A stretch of DNA of 5,165 nucleotides, taken from Marinilabiliales bacterium. GTDB lineage: Bacteria > Bacteroidota > Bacteroidia > Bacteroidales > F082. This document shows positions 1-5,165 of the stretch, one piece after another (positions within the stretch are counted from its first letter, which is position 1; every line of letters starts with the position of its first letter). Location of the stretch: positions 1 to 5,165 of the forward strand of contig PKSW01000433.1 of NCBI GenBank assembly GCA_002869465.1. The letters are read 5' to 3'. Under the pieces are notes generated by a model, which was not told the origin of the DNA, did not search any database, and saw only the letters and a program-made list of their open reading frames with translations. The position numbers and the translations under genes are program-made.

Positions 1-282
1 AGCCTCAATTTCGAAAAACCTGATATTGAAAATTTTCGTAATCTTGCACTCGCTTTTGAGGCGATGGAAAAAGGGGGTAATATGCCATGTATTTTAAATG
101 CAGCCAACGAAGTGGCGGTGGAGGCTTTTCTAAAAAATCAGATTGGTTTTTTAGATATCCCCCAAATAATTGAAAACCGCATGTCGAAATCATCCTTTAT
201 CCAAAAACCCGACCTGAATGATTATGTAGAAACTGACAGGGTTGTTCGCATAAAAGCAAAGGAGTTCATCAATAGCATTTGA
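1..282 (+). CDS. dxr: 1-deoxy-D-xylulose 5-phosphate reductoisomerase, C-terminal part (5' end outside the window)
   Basis: The frame is open from base 1 to a TGA at 280-282 and gives the last 93 residues. Dxr (IspC) is a cytosolic NADPH- and metal-dependent enzyme. It converts 1-deoxy-D-xylulose 5-phosphate to 2-C-methyl-D-erythritol 4-phosphate, the first committed step of the MEP isoprenoid pathway. The visible part is the C-terminal helical domain. The stretch LNAANEVAVEAFL followed by IGFLDIPQIIE is highly typical of the family, as is the preceding AFEAMEKGG. The catalytic and NADPH-binding parts lie upstream and cannot be checked. The ATG at 64 is internal, because the frame and the family homology continue to the window edge. 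The gene lies 9 bases before rseP, so the two are probably one operon. In many bacteria dxr and rseP are neighbours. Confidence 0.95.
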   Translation, partial: SLNFEKPDIENFRNLALAFEAMEKGGNMPCILNAANEVAVEAFLKNQIGFLDIPQIIENRMSKSSFIQKPDLNDYVETDRVVRIKAKEFINSI

Positions 283-291
283 TTAAACACT

Positions 292-1623
292 ATGGAAATA
301 TTAATTAAGATTTTACAGCTTATTTTAAGCTTATCAATACTTGTCGTCGTTCACGAATTTGGCCATTTTATTGCCGCCAAAGCATTTAAAACACGCGTCG
401 AGAAATTTTACTTGTTCTTCAACCCCTGGTTCTCCATCTTCAAATTCAACTATAAGGGAACTGAATACGGTATGGGTTGGTTGCCGCTTGGCGGATATGT
501 GAAAATCTCAGGCATGATCGATGAGTCGATGGACAAGGAAGCCATGAAACAACCACCAAAACCATATGAATTCAGATCGAAACCGGCATGGCAGCGCCTG
601 ATCATCATGCTGGGCGGTGTGATCATGAATGTGGTGCTCGCTATCGTTATTTATATAGGTATATTGACGTATTATGGCGAAGAGTACCTGCCCACATCGG
701 AAGTAAATAAATACGGTATCAGTGTTGACAGCCTTGCCATGGAAATGGGTTTTCAGAACGGCGACAAAGTAATTGGGGTAGATGGCATTTTTGTAGAAGA
801 TTTTCAGAAAATTCCGATGAATATGATTCTGAACGAGGCCGGTTCAGCGCAGGTGATCCGCGATGGAAAAGAAGTGAATGTAGTATTTCCTGAAGGTAGC
901 CTGAATAAGTTGGTAAAACATAAATCGCCCCTATTCCTGTCTGTTCGCCTGCCATTTATTGCGCAGTCATTCGCCAAAGGATCGGTAGCAAAAGAAGCAG
1001 GGATGGAAGTGGGTGATACAATTATTGGCATCAACGGAATGGAAAGGAAATACTTTTCCGAATTCAGGGCAGAAATACTCAAACATAAAAATGAAGCAGT
1101 CACTATTTCCGTAAAACGTGATGTGGACACCCTCAATCTGACCATGCAACTGGGCGAGGATGGTTTGCTCGGCGTTTTTCCTAAAAATGACATGAATGAT
1201 TTCTTCGTGCTGAATAAAAAAGAATACAATGTAATAGAAGCCATTCCGGCCGGATTTAACAGAACATGGGCGGGTATTGGCAATTACCTGAAGCAGTTGA
1301 AATTATTATTTTCCCCCGAGGTGAAAGCTTACGAAAGTGTGGGAGGTTTTATCATGATTGGCAGCATTTTCCCTTCCGAGTGGCATTGGGAAAGCTTCTG
1401 GCGGCTTACGGCTTTTTTATCGATCATGCTGGCCATAATCAATATTCTCCCTATTCCTGCTTTGGATGGCGGCCATGTTTTATTCCTGATGTATGAAATC
1501 ATCGCTAGGCGCAAACCCAGCGATAAATTCCTGGAATATGCACAGGTAGTAGGCATGGTGATTTTATTCAGCTTGCTGATCCTTGCCAACGGCAACGACA
1601 TTATCAAACTGTTCAGGAATTAG
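292..1623 (+). CDS. rseP: RseP-family site-2 intramembrane zinc metalloprotease
   Basis: The product is a 443-residue inner-membrane protease of family M50. These enzymes cut single-pass membrane proteins, classically anti-sigma factors, inside the bilayer. The substrate here is unknown. The zinc motif HEFGH is at residues 21-25 in the first membrane helix. The second metal-site motif, NILPIPALDGG, is at 384-394 with the likely ligand Asp392. Further membrane segments are near 102-126, 372-405 and 424-439. Two PDZ-like regions lie between: a diverged one at about 144-200 and a clearer one at about 220-285, containing GMEVGDTIIGINGM. GFNRTWAG at about 321-328 is also typical. Length is normal for Bacteroidota, and all catalytic residues are present. 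The ATG at 292 gives the expected short N-terminus before HExxH. No Shine-Dalgarno is visible. It is probably transcribed with dxr. Its stop codon overlaps that of the convergent yitT-family gene. Confidence 0.95.
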   Translation: MEILIKILQLILSLSILVVVHEFGHFIAAKAFKTRVEKFYLFFNPWFSIFKFNYKGTEYGMGWLPLGGYVKISGMIDESMDKEAMKQPPKPYEFRSKPAWQRLIIMLGGVIMNVVLAIVIYIGILTYYGEEYLPTSEVNKYGISVDSLAMEMGFQNGDKVIGVDGIFVEDFQKIPMNMILNEAGSAQVIRDGKEVNVVFPEGSLNKLVKHKSPLFLSVRLPFIAQSFAKGSVAKEAGMEVGDTIIGINGMERKYFSEFRAEILKHKNEAVTISVKRDVDTLNLTMQLGEDGLLGVFPKNDMNDFFVLNKKEYNVIEAIPAGFNRTWAGIGNYLKQLKLLFSPEVKAYESVGGFIMIGSIFPSEWHWESFWRLTAFLSIMLAIINILPIPALDGGHVLFLMYEIIARRKPSDKFLEYAQVVGMVILFSLLILANGNDIIKLFRN

Positions 1624-2513
1624 TCTTCTACCTTTTCTTTAAGTGATTTAAAGCCGTTACCCAATATCTCATTGGCATTGATTACGGTTACAAAAGCGTT
1701 GGGATCGATGGTGTTGATATAATCCTGCAGCATCACAGTTTCGCGGCGGTTTACCACGGTGAATACGATCTTACGTTCCACATTACTGTACAATCCTTGG
1801 CCATTTAATAGGGTGCCGCCCCGGTTCAGGTCGTTGATAATCTTATTCCTGATCTCTTGTGTTTTATCAGAAACAATCAGTAGCACTTTGTCATAATTGG
1901 CCCCTTCTAATACAGTATCGATCACTTTTCCTGTAATGAATATAACGATTAGCGAATACAAGGGTATTTTCCAGTCTTGGAAAGCAAATAAACCCACAAT
2001 CACAATGGCCGAATCAACAACGATCATCAACTGTCCTACCGGGAGTTTTGTGTATTTGCCGATGATCATGGCAATGATATCGGAACCGCCCGATGTAGCC
2101 CGTGATTTAAAGATGAGTCCCAGACCCAGGCCCACAAATAGCCCACCAAAAATGGACGACAACAAAGGGTCGCCTTCTACCAGTGGCTCGGCTCCGTAAA
2201 AATATGTGAGTGTATCAACAAATACGGCGGTGAGTACAAATCCAACAACGGTTTTCACGCCAAACCGGGGCCCCAGCACTTTAATGCCGATAATGGTCAA
2301 CGGAATATCAAACGCTAACGCCACCAAGCCTACGGGGGTTCCAAATAAATGATGTAGAACGATGGAAATACCATATACCCCACCCGGTACAATCTTATAG
2401 GGTGTAATAAACAACACAAAACCTGCAGCGAGAATGAATGACCCCACCACAATGAGGCTATAATGCAACAACCACCTTTTACTGAATATTTTGTCCTTTT
2501 GTAAGAATGCCAT
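1620..2513 (-). CDS. YitT family membrane protein (DUF161 plus C-terminal DUF2179)
   Basis: The product is a 297-residue integral membrane protein of the YitT family. Members have an N-terminal multi-helix membrane region (YitT_membrane, DUF161) and a small cytosolic C-terminal domain (DUF2179). Their function is not settled, although a transport role is often assumed. The membrane region covers about residues 15-202, with PGGVYGIS at 43-50 and the family-typical SRATSGGSDIIAMI around 137-150. DUF2179 covers about 203-285 and shows RGGTLLNGQGLYS, VVNRRE and a DPNAFVTV segment, all characteristic. The frame can be opened to a TTG at 2555, adding 14 residues. That TTG lies inside the likely promoter box, so the ATG at 2513 is preferred. 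No Shine-Dalgarno is visible. The gene faces away from the exported-protein gene at 3056 and converges on rseP. Confidence 0.92.
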   Translation of the reverse strand: MAFLQKDKIFSKRWLLHYSLIVVGSFILAAGFVLFITPYKIVPGGVYGISIVLHHLFGTPVGLVALAFDIPLTIIGIKVLGPRFGVKTVVGFVLTAVFVDTLTYFYGAEPLVEGDPLLSSIFGGLFVGLGLGLIFKSRATSGGSDIIAMIIGKYTKLPVGQLMIVVDSAIVIVGLFAFQDWKIPLYSLIVIFITGKVIDTVLEGANYDKVLLIVSDKTQEIRNKIINDLNRGGTLLNGQGLYSNVERKIVFTVVNRRETVMLQDYINTIDPNAFVTVINANEILGNGFKSLKEKVED

Positions 2514-2552
2514 GATACTTGATCTTAAATTACTTGTAATAAAAAAAGATCG

Positions 2553-2582
2553 CAAAAGTAAGGAGTTTAAATTACTGACAAT
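2553..2582 (-). promoter_or_regulatory. Bacteroidota-type promoter for the yitT-family gene
   Basis: Reading leftward, TACTTTTG (2560-2553) matches the Bacteroidota -7 consensus TAnnTTTG exactly. ATTG (2582-2579) is a good partial match to the -33 TTTG, with 18 bases between the boxes, close to the usual 19. There are 39 bases between the -7 box and the ATG at 2513. The inferred transcript start would therefore leave a leader of roughly 30 bases. This is sequence matching only. Confidence 0.6.
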
Positions 2583-2679
2583 GAAAATTTAAGAAAATCT
2601 TTATTCCTGTATCTTTCTGTATTACAATAACTAAAGCTTCTGTTAGCGATAATTAAGTATATGGCTTATTAGATAATCA

Positions 2680-2774
2680 GAAATAGTTCCTTATAGCCCA
2701 ATTTTGTCTATAAAACTGAAACCAAAATAACAACAATTATAAAAATAGGAACTATGCTGAATAGGGCTATTTCC
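2680..2774. repeat. Cluster of crossing inverted repeats
   Basis: Three complementary pairs connect two short blocks. ATAGTTCCT (2683-2691) pairs with AGGAACTAT (2747-2755). ATAGCCC (2693-2699) pairs with GGGCTAT (2764-2770). GAAATAG (2680-2686) pairs with CTATTTC (2767-2773). The first two helices cross each other, and the second and third share bases on the right arm. They therefore cannot all form as one simple hairpin. The blocks are separated by about 45 AT-rich bases. Function is unknown; possibilities are a degenerate mobile-repeat remnant or a structured transcript. Confidence 0.5.
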
Positions 2775-2881
2775 AGAGATAGATTTAGTGCTTTCATGAG
2801 GGTAATTTTAGTAGTTTATCAGTGTCATAAAGTTCTTGTTTTTGAGTGTTGTTTTTTTAATCCTAATCCATGATTTTTATA

Positions 2882-2912
2882 GAATAGTAGATCTCTGCTA
2901 TGAGAACTATTC
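2882..2912. repeat. Bulged hairpin in the intergenic region
   Basis: GAATAGT (2882-2888) is a perfect complement of ACTATTC (2906-2912). Inside it, TCTC (2892-2895) pairs with GAGA (2902-2905), leaving a three-base bulge on the left side and a six-base loop. No T-run follows on either strand, so it does not look like an intrinsic terminator. It shares the words GAACTAT and GAATAG with the cluster at 2680-2774. Confidence 0.45.
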
Positions 2913-3013
2913 GTTTTGCCAGATGATTCGATATAAAATATGAAGATATAATTTCTATTTTTTATTTATTGTTAAATAACTGTTAAGTTTTCAGGCAGTT
3001 ACCATCTGTTTAT

Positions 3014-3021
3014 TATGTTTG
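3014..3021 (+). promoter_or_regulatory. Promoter -7 box upstream of the gene at 3056
   Basis: TATGTTTG matches the Bacteroidota -7 consensus TAnnTTTG exactly and lies 34 bases before the ATG. The -33 element is poor: the best candidate is TTTTC at 2988-2992, at a spacing of 21. The inferred leader is about 25-30 bases and A-rich, with no Shine-Dalgarno. Confidence 0.5.
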
Positions 3022-3055
3022 TTGATATTCATTAATAAAAACTAAAACGAACCAC

Positions 3056-3895
3056 ATGAAGATTACTTACAAATTACTGGCAGGACTACTTACATTTTTA
3101 GTACTGCAAACGAACATTGCTTTTTCACAAGATTCAAAGGAAGAGGCTCAGCAACCACCTGTTGTTGTTGTAACTAAGGTGCATCAAAATTATGATTATA
3201 CCGAGGGAACTATGAAAGACTGGTTTGCTCTTGAGAAAGAATATTTTGATAAAGTAACATCAAAAAATGAATACATTATATGGTCAAATGTGTTGTTGCA
3301 TATGTTCACAGATGACGCTTCAGAAGTACTTTTTGTCAGGGCTAGCAAAGACTGGTGCGATATTGAAAAGGCCTCTGAAAGAGATAACGAACTCGCTAAA
3401 GAAGCCTGGCCTGACCAGGAACAACGTTCCGAATTCTTTTCAAAGCAAGCCAAGTATTACACTACTCAGCACTCAGATGAAATCTACCAGGCGCTTGAAG
3501 GAGGTAAGTTTATGGATGACGCCCAAATATCAGATGAGCCGATTGTATATTATGTGCAGGTAAGCCATCTGGCTTTTCCTGAAGATAGCGAACCTGGAGA
3601 AATCCAAAAACTTCGCAAAGAATATCTTGAAAACGTGATCTATAAAAATTCTTATATCAAGGGATATTATCCGTACCGACATCTTTATGGAGCTGATAGT
3701 CGTGATTTTTTAGAAGTTTATGCAGTTAAATCGTTTGGAGATGTTGAAAAAGCTTTGGACGAAATGGGAAAACTTTCAAAAGAGCATTGGCCGGATGATG
3801 AAGCAAGAAAAGAATTCTACACAAAATATAATAAGTATTTTACCGGTTGGCATGCTGATTACATCTATTCAAATGTGCCCGAACTGCGCAAATAA
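3056..3895 (+). CDS. Exported protein of unknown function made of two tandem homologous units
   Basis: The product is 279 residues and I do not recognise a named family. Residues 1-24 form a signal peptide: a lysine-containing start, then the hydrophobic stretch LLAGLLTFLVL, then a cleavage site after Ala-Phe-Ser. No lipobox is seen, so the mature protein is probably periplasmic or secreted. It is acidic and rich in charged and aromatic residues. Residues 35-147 and 162-274 are homologous, aligning without gaps at a fixed offset of 127. By hand count about 40 of 113 positions are identical. Shared landmarks are K-E-Y (61-63/188-190), KN-x-YI (70-74/197-201), E-K-A (104-106/231-233), WPD (118-120/245-247), R-x-EF (124-127/251-254) and H-x-D-x-IY (139-144/266-271). 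Each unit reads as strand, helix, two strands, helices. A ferredoxin-like or dimeric alpha-beta-barrel fold is possible, but this is inference. The single cysteine in the mature part (101) occurs only in unit 1. The gene stands alone between its own promoter box and a terminator. Confidence 0.88.
   Translation: MKITYKLLAGLLTFLVLQTNIAFSQDSKEEAQQPPVVVVTKVHQNYDYTEGTMKDWFALEKEYFDKVTSKNEYIIWSNVLLHMFTDDASEVLFVRASKDWCDIEKASERDNELAKEAWPDQEQRSEFFSKQAKYYTTQHSDEIYQALEGGKFMDDAQISDEPIVYYVQVSHLAFPEDSEPGEIQKLRKEYLENVIYKNSYIKGYYPYRHLYGADSRDFLEVYAVKSFGDVEKALDEMGKLSKEHWPDDEARKEFYTKYNKYFTGWHADYIYSNVPELRK
3158..3877 (+). repeat. Intragenic tandem duplication (two 113-codon units, period 127 codons)
   Basis: Unit 1 is encoded at 3158-3496 and unit 2 at 3539-3877. 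The protein copies align with no insertion or deletion, while the DNA copies are strongly diverged. This points to an old duplication kept under structural constraint. A 14-residue linker (148-161, rich in Gly and Asp) joins the units. Residues with the best conservation cluster in the second half of each unit, around the WPD and H-x-D-x-IY motifs. Confidence 0.85.
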
Positions 3896-3921
3896 CTAAA
3901 ACAGCCAACCTATTATATACG

Positions 3922-3950
3922 AACCTCCGCAATAATTGCGGGGGTTTTTT
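3922..3950 (+). terminator. Rho-independent terminator after the duplicated exported-protein gene
   Basis: An 11-base-pair stem, AACCTCCGCAA (3922-3932) with TTGCGGGGGTT (3936-3946), closes a three-base TAA loop. It contains one T-G wobble. A run of six T (3945-3950) follows, and its first two T are part of the stem. It begins 26 bases after the stop codon. It separates the two exported-protein genes into different transcripts. Confidence 0.9.
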
Positions 3951-4022
3951 AATTTTATTTAGAAAGAAAACAGATTAGGTCATAACCGTTTGCCATGCGT
4001 TCCGACACAAGTTACTTTTTCA

Positions 4023-4030
4023 TATTTTTG
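4023..4030 (+). promoter_or_regulatory. Promoter -7 box upstream of the gene at 4059
   Basis: TATTTTTG matches TAnnTTTG exactly and lies 28 bases before the ATG at 4059. The -33 region is weak: TTCCG at 4000-4004 is at the right distance but a poor match, and the TTTG at 3989-3992 is 30 bases away, which is too far. The inferred transcript start is near 4035-4038. This argues against using the GTG at 4035 as a start codon. Confidence 0.5.
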
Positions 4031-4058
4031 AAATGTGTCGACGAAAAACCAATTAATT

Positions 4059-5018
4059 ATGAAAACTTTGATCTTGTTATGTACATTATTATACGCCGGT
4101 TTCTGTTTTGGACAAGATGTCATTATTATGAAAGATGGTGATGAAATTGAAGCCAAAGTAACCGAAATACTAAAAGACGACATTAAATATAAAAGGGCAT
4201 CAAATCCTACAGGGCCCACTTACACTATCTCCAAATCAAAAGTATTTATGATCAGGTACGAATCGGGCGACAAAGACGTATTTGATGAAATTTATCAGAA
4301 TCAAACAGCAGACAAATCTTCACAAACGCCATCGACTTTTATAGCACCAACTTACTTTGTTTATCAAGAGGGTTTGGGCGATCCTTATTGCCATATCAAA
4401 AAACCATTTGGTGGTAAAGTATACGGCGAAAGGGCCAATGAAATTTTTTACCGACAGGACTTGGTTTTTTACGGATTTGACTTTACCTACCTGAAATTAA
4501 CCAATCCGGCCAAAATTGGTGATGGCATCATCATCGCACCCAAATATTTTGAGGCCTGGAATGAAATGCTTACCTACGATTTATTACCCATTGGAAAAAT
4601 TAGCGGATGGATGGGGAAACCAGGTATTTTTGTTGGCAACAGTGTGTTTGAGTACAACACCTACGCCGACATGCAAAACTTCGTTAGTGCGGTGAATTTT
4701 TGTATGCCGTTTGAAGACCTGCAAACCATTATTGAATCTTACGTTTTGCGTGAGAAACATGGAGTTGGTATGGTCATCAATCTGGTGAATTTTAACAAGG
4801 AAGGAGAGTATGCTTTGATATATGTTACATTCTTCGACATCGCAACCCGCGAGATCATGTTTGCCGCCGAAGTAAGCGGCAATGCCGGAGGATCGGGGAT
4901 GACCAAACACTGGGCGTCAGGTGTAGAGGTTGCTTTCCGGAAAATGTTTATTGATCAGATTTACAAACCCAAAAATACCCTGAACCACCAAATACCTAGC
5001 AAACTGAGGTTATATTAA
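4059..5018 (+). CDS. Exported protein of unknown function with a Bacteroidota-type N-terminal module
   Basis: The product is 319 residues. Residues 1-18 are a signal peptide (MKTLILLCTLLYAGFCFG) with likely cleavage before Gln19. The Cys at 16 is not in a lipobox. Residues 20-75 form a compact module with DVIIMKDGDEIEAKVTEI, then IKYKR, GPTYTISKSKVFMIRYESG and DVF. From memory, this pattern recurs at the N-terminus of many uncharacterised secreted Bacteroidota proteins, and its role is unknown. A variable linker (about 76-130) leads to a C-terminal region (about 134-305). That region has DLVFYGFDFTYLKL, a GVGMVINLVNFN strand, YVTFFDIATREIMFAAEVSG and a glycine-rich GNAGGSG (274-280) before TKHWASG. 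I do not assign a function. The frame can be opened to a GTG at 4035 (8 more residues). That GTG sits at the inferred transcript start and would bury the signal peptide, so the ATG is preferred. The gene is monocistronic as far as the window shows. Confidence 0.88.
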   Translation: MKTLILLCTLLYAGFCFGQDVIIMKDGDEIEAKVTEILKDDIKYKRASNPTGPTYTISKSKVFMIRYESGDKDVFDEIYQNQTADKSSQTPSTFIAPTYFVYQEGLGDPYCHIKKPFGGKVYGERANEIFYRQDLVFYGFDFTYLKLTNPAKIGDGIIIAPKYFEAWNEMLTYDLLPIGKISGWMGKPGIFVGNSVFEYNTYADMQNFVSAVNFCMPFEDLQTIIESYVLREKHGVGMVINLVNFNKEGEYALIYVTFFDIATREIMFAAEVSGNAGGSGMTKHWASGVEVAFRKMFIDQIYKPKNTLNHQIPSKLRLY

Positions 5019-5021
5019 ACT

Positions 5022-5063
5022 AAACATGTGGGAACTCTACTAACAGTTTCGTCCAACATGTTT
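5022..5063. terminator. Possible weak terminator-like stem-loop after the gene at 4059
   Basis: AAACATGT (5022-5029) is complementary to ACATGTTT (5056-5063), and three more pairs follow after one mismatch (5031-5033 with 5052-5054). The loop is long, at 18 bases. Only a short T-run overlaps the right arm, and the stem has few G-C pairs. It starts 4 bases after the stop codon, which is the right place for a terminator, but the structure is much weaker than the one at 3922-3950. Confidence 0.3.
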
Positions 5064-5104
5064 TACTCCCGGGTGGTGTCAATAAAGATAATTTCAGACA
5101 TTTT

Positions 5105-5165
5105 TTAAGTCTGGCCAAATTCTTTATGCTGGCTTTTTAATTTGTCTGTCACCTCTGTTACTTCA
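5105..5165 (-). CDS. Possible 3' end of a leftward gene entering from the right edge
   Basis: On the minus strand the frame is open from the window edge to a TAA at 5107-5105. It gives 19 residues ending in DKLKSQHKEFGQT. The composition, charged and lysine-rich, is plausible for a protein C-terminus. It would be convergent with the gene at 4059, with about 86 bases between stops. An open stretch this short occurs often by chance, so the call is tentative and no function can be given. Confidence 0.2.
   Translation of the reverse strand, partial: EVTEVTDKLKSQHKEFGQT

Larger units (their letters stand above)
2583..3013. other. AT-rich intergenic region without a convincing gene
   Basis: This is the main part of the 542-base gap between two divergent genes. 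It is visibly richer in A and T than the coding regions. No frame carries a protein I recognise. It contains the inverted-repeat cluster at 2680-2774 and the hairpin at 2882-2912. It also has a 39-codon open frame at 2754-2873 that I do not accept as a gene. I found no tRNA-like or known riboswitch-like pattern by eye. It could carry regulatory sites for one or both flanking genes, an unrecognised small RNA, or the eroded remains of a former gene or repeat element. Confidence 0.6.

Noticed and set aside
804..1283. A 159-codon open frame antisense to rseP
   Set aside because: It lies wholly inside the well-supported rseP gene on the opposite strand, has a composition unlike a real protein and no recognisable motif. 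It is a shadow of the rseP reading frame.
1637..1653. Hairpin CTTTAA-GTGAT-TTAAAG just past the rseP stop, as a terminator
   Set aside because: The six-pair stem is almost all A-T and has no T-run on either strand. It lies inside the coding part of the yitT-family gene.
2754..2873. A 39-codon rightward open frame beginning MLNRAISRDRF in the intergenic region
   Set aside because: It has no promoter box or ribosome site and no recognised similarity. It is short enough to arise by chance, and its ATG falls in an inverted-repeat arm. It cannot be fully excluded as a small gene or a gene remnant.
2680..2912. Insertion sequence or CRISPR array in the intergenic region
   Set aside because: There is no transposase frame and no target-site duplication that I can see. 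The repeats are short, inverted and irregular rather than evenly spaced direct repeats.
4106..4114. Cys16 of the protein at 4059 as a lipoprotein attachment site
   Set aside because: The residues before it (Ala-Gly-Phe) do not fit the lipobox, which needs a small residue just before the Cys. A signal peptidase I site after Gly18 fits better.
5057..5102. Minus-strand 12-codon frame starting at 5102 (MSEIIFIDTTRE), resembling the IDTT motif of 2-isopropylmalate synthase-like enzymes
   Set aside because: It stops after 12 codons and the resemblance covers only a few residues, so it is best treated as chance.

Overview
The window looks like an ordinary chromosomal segment of a member of the Bacteroidota (Bacteroidetes). 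Three things point there. The dxr and rseP genes are adjacent and their products resemble Bacteroidota versions. Translation starts lack Shine-Dalgarno sequences and sit behind A-rich leaders. Three genes each have an exact match to the Bacteroidota -7 promoter box TAnnTTTG shortly upstream. I see no mobile element, CRISPR array, rRNA or tRNA, and no defence genes.

Left part (1-1623): the 3' end of dxr (MEP isoprenoid pathway) is followed after 9 bases by a complete rseP (site-2 intramembrane metalloprotease). The two are very likely co-transcribed. rseP meets a convergent yitT-family membrane protein gene (1620-2513, minus strand) tail to tail, with the two stop codons overlapping in the four bases TTAG.

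Middle (2514-3055): a 542-base AT-rich region separates the divergent yitT gene from the next gene. It holds a good promoter for yitT, a cluster of inverted repeats (2680-2774), a bulged hairpin (2882-2912) and a promoter box for the rightward gene. I see no convincing gene in it.

Right part (3056-5165): two genes for exported proteins of unknown function, both rightward. The first (279 aa) is built from two copies of one roughly 113-residue unit. The copies align without a gap at a constant offset of 127 residues. A strong intrinsic terminator follows it. The second (319 aa) joins a small N-terminal module common in Bacteroidota secreted proteins to a larger uncharacterised C-terminal region. 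It has its own promoter box. The last about 60 bases may hold the 3' end of a leftward gene, but this is weakly supported.

Nothing here is clearly a new multi-gene system. The points most worth following up are the tandemly duplicated exported protein and the structured intergenic region upstream of it. The genes do not form one obvious pathway. dxr and rseP share an operon, while the other three appear to be independent transcription units.
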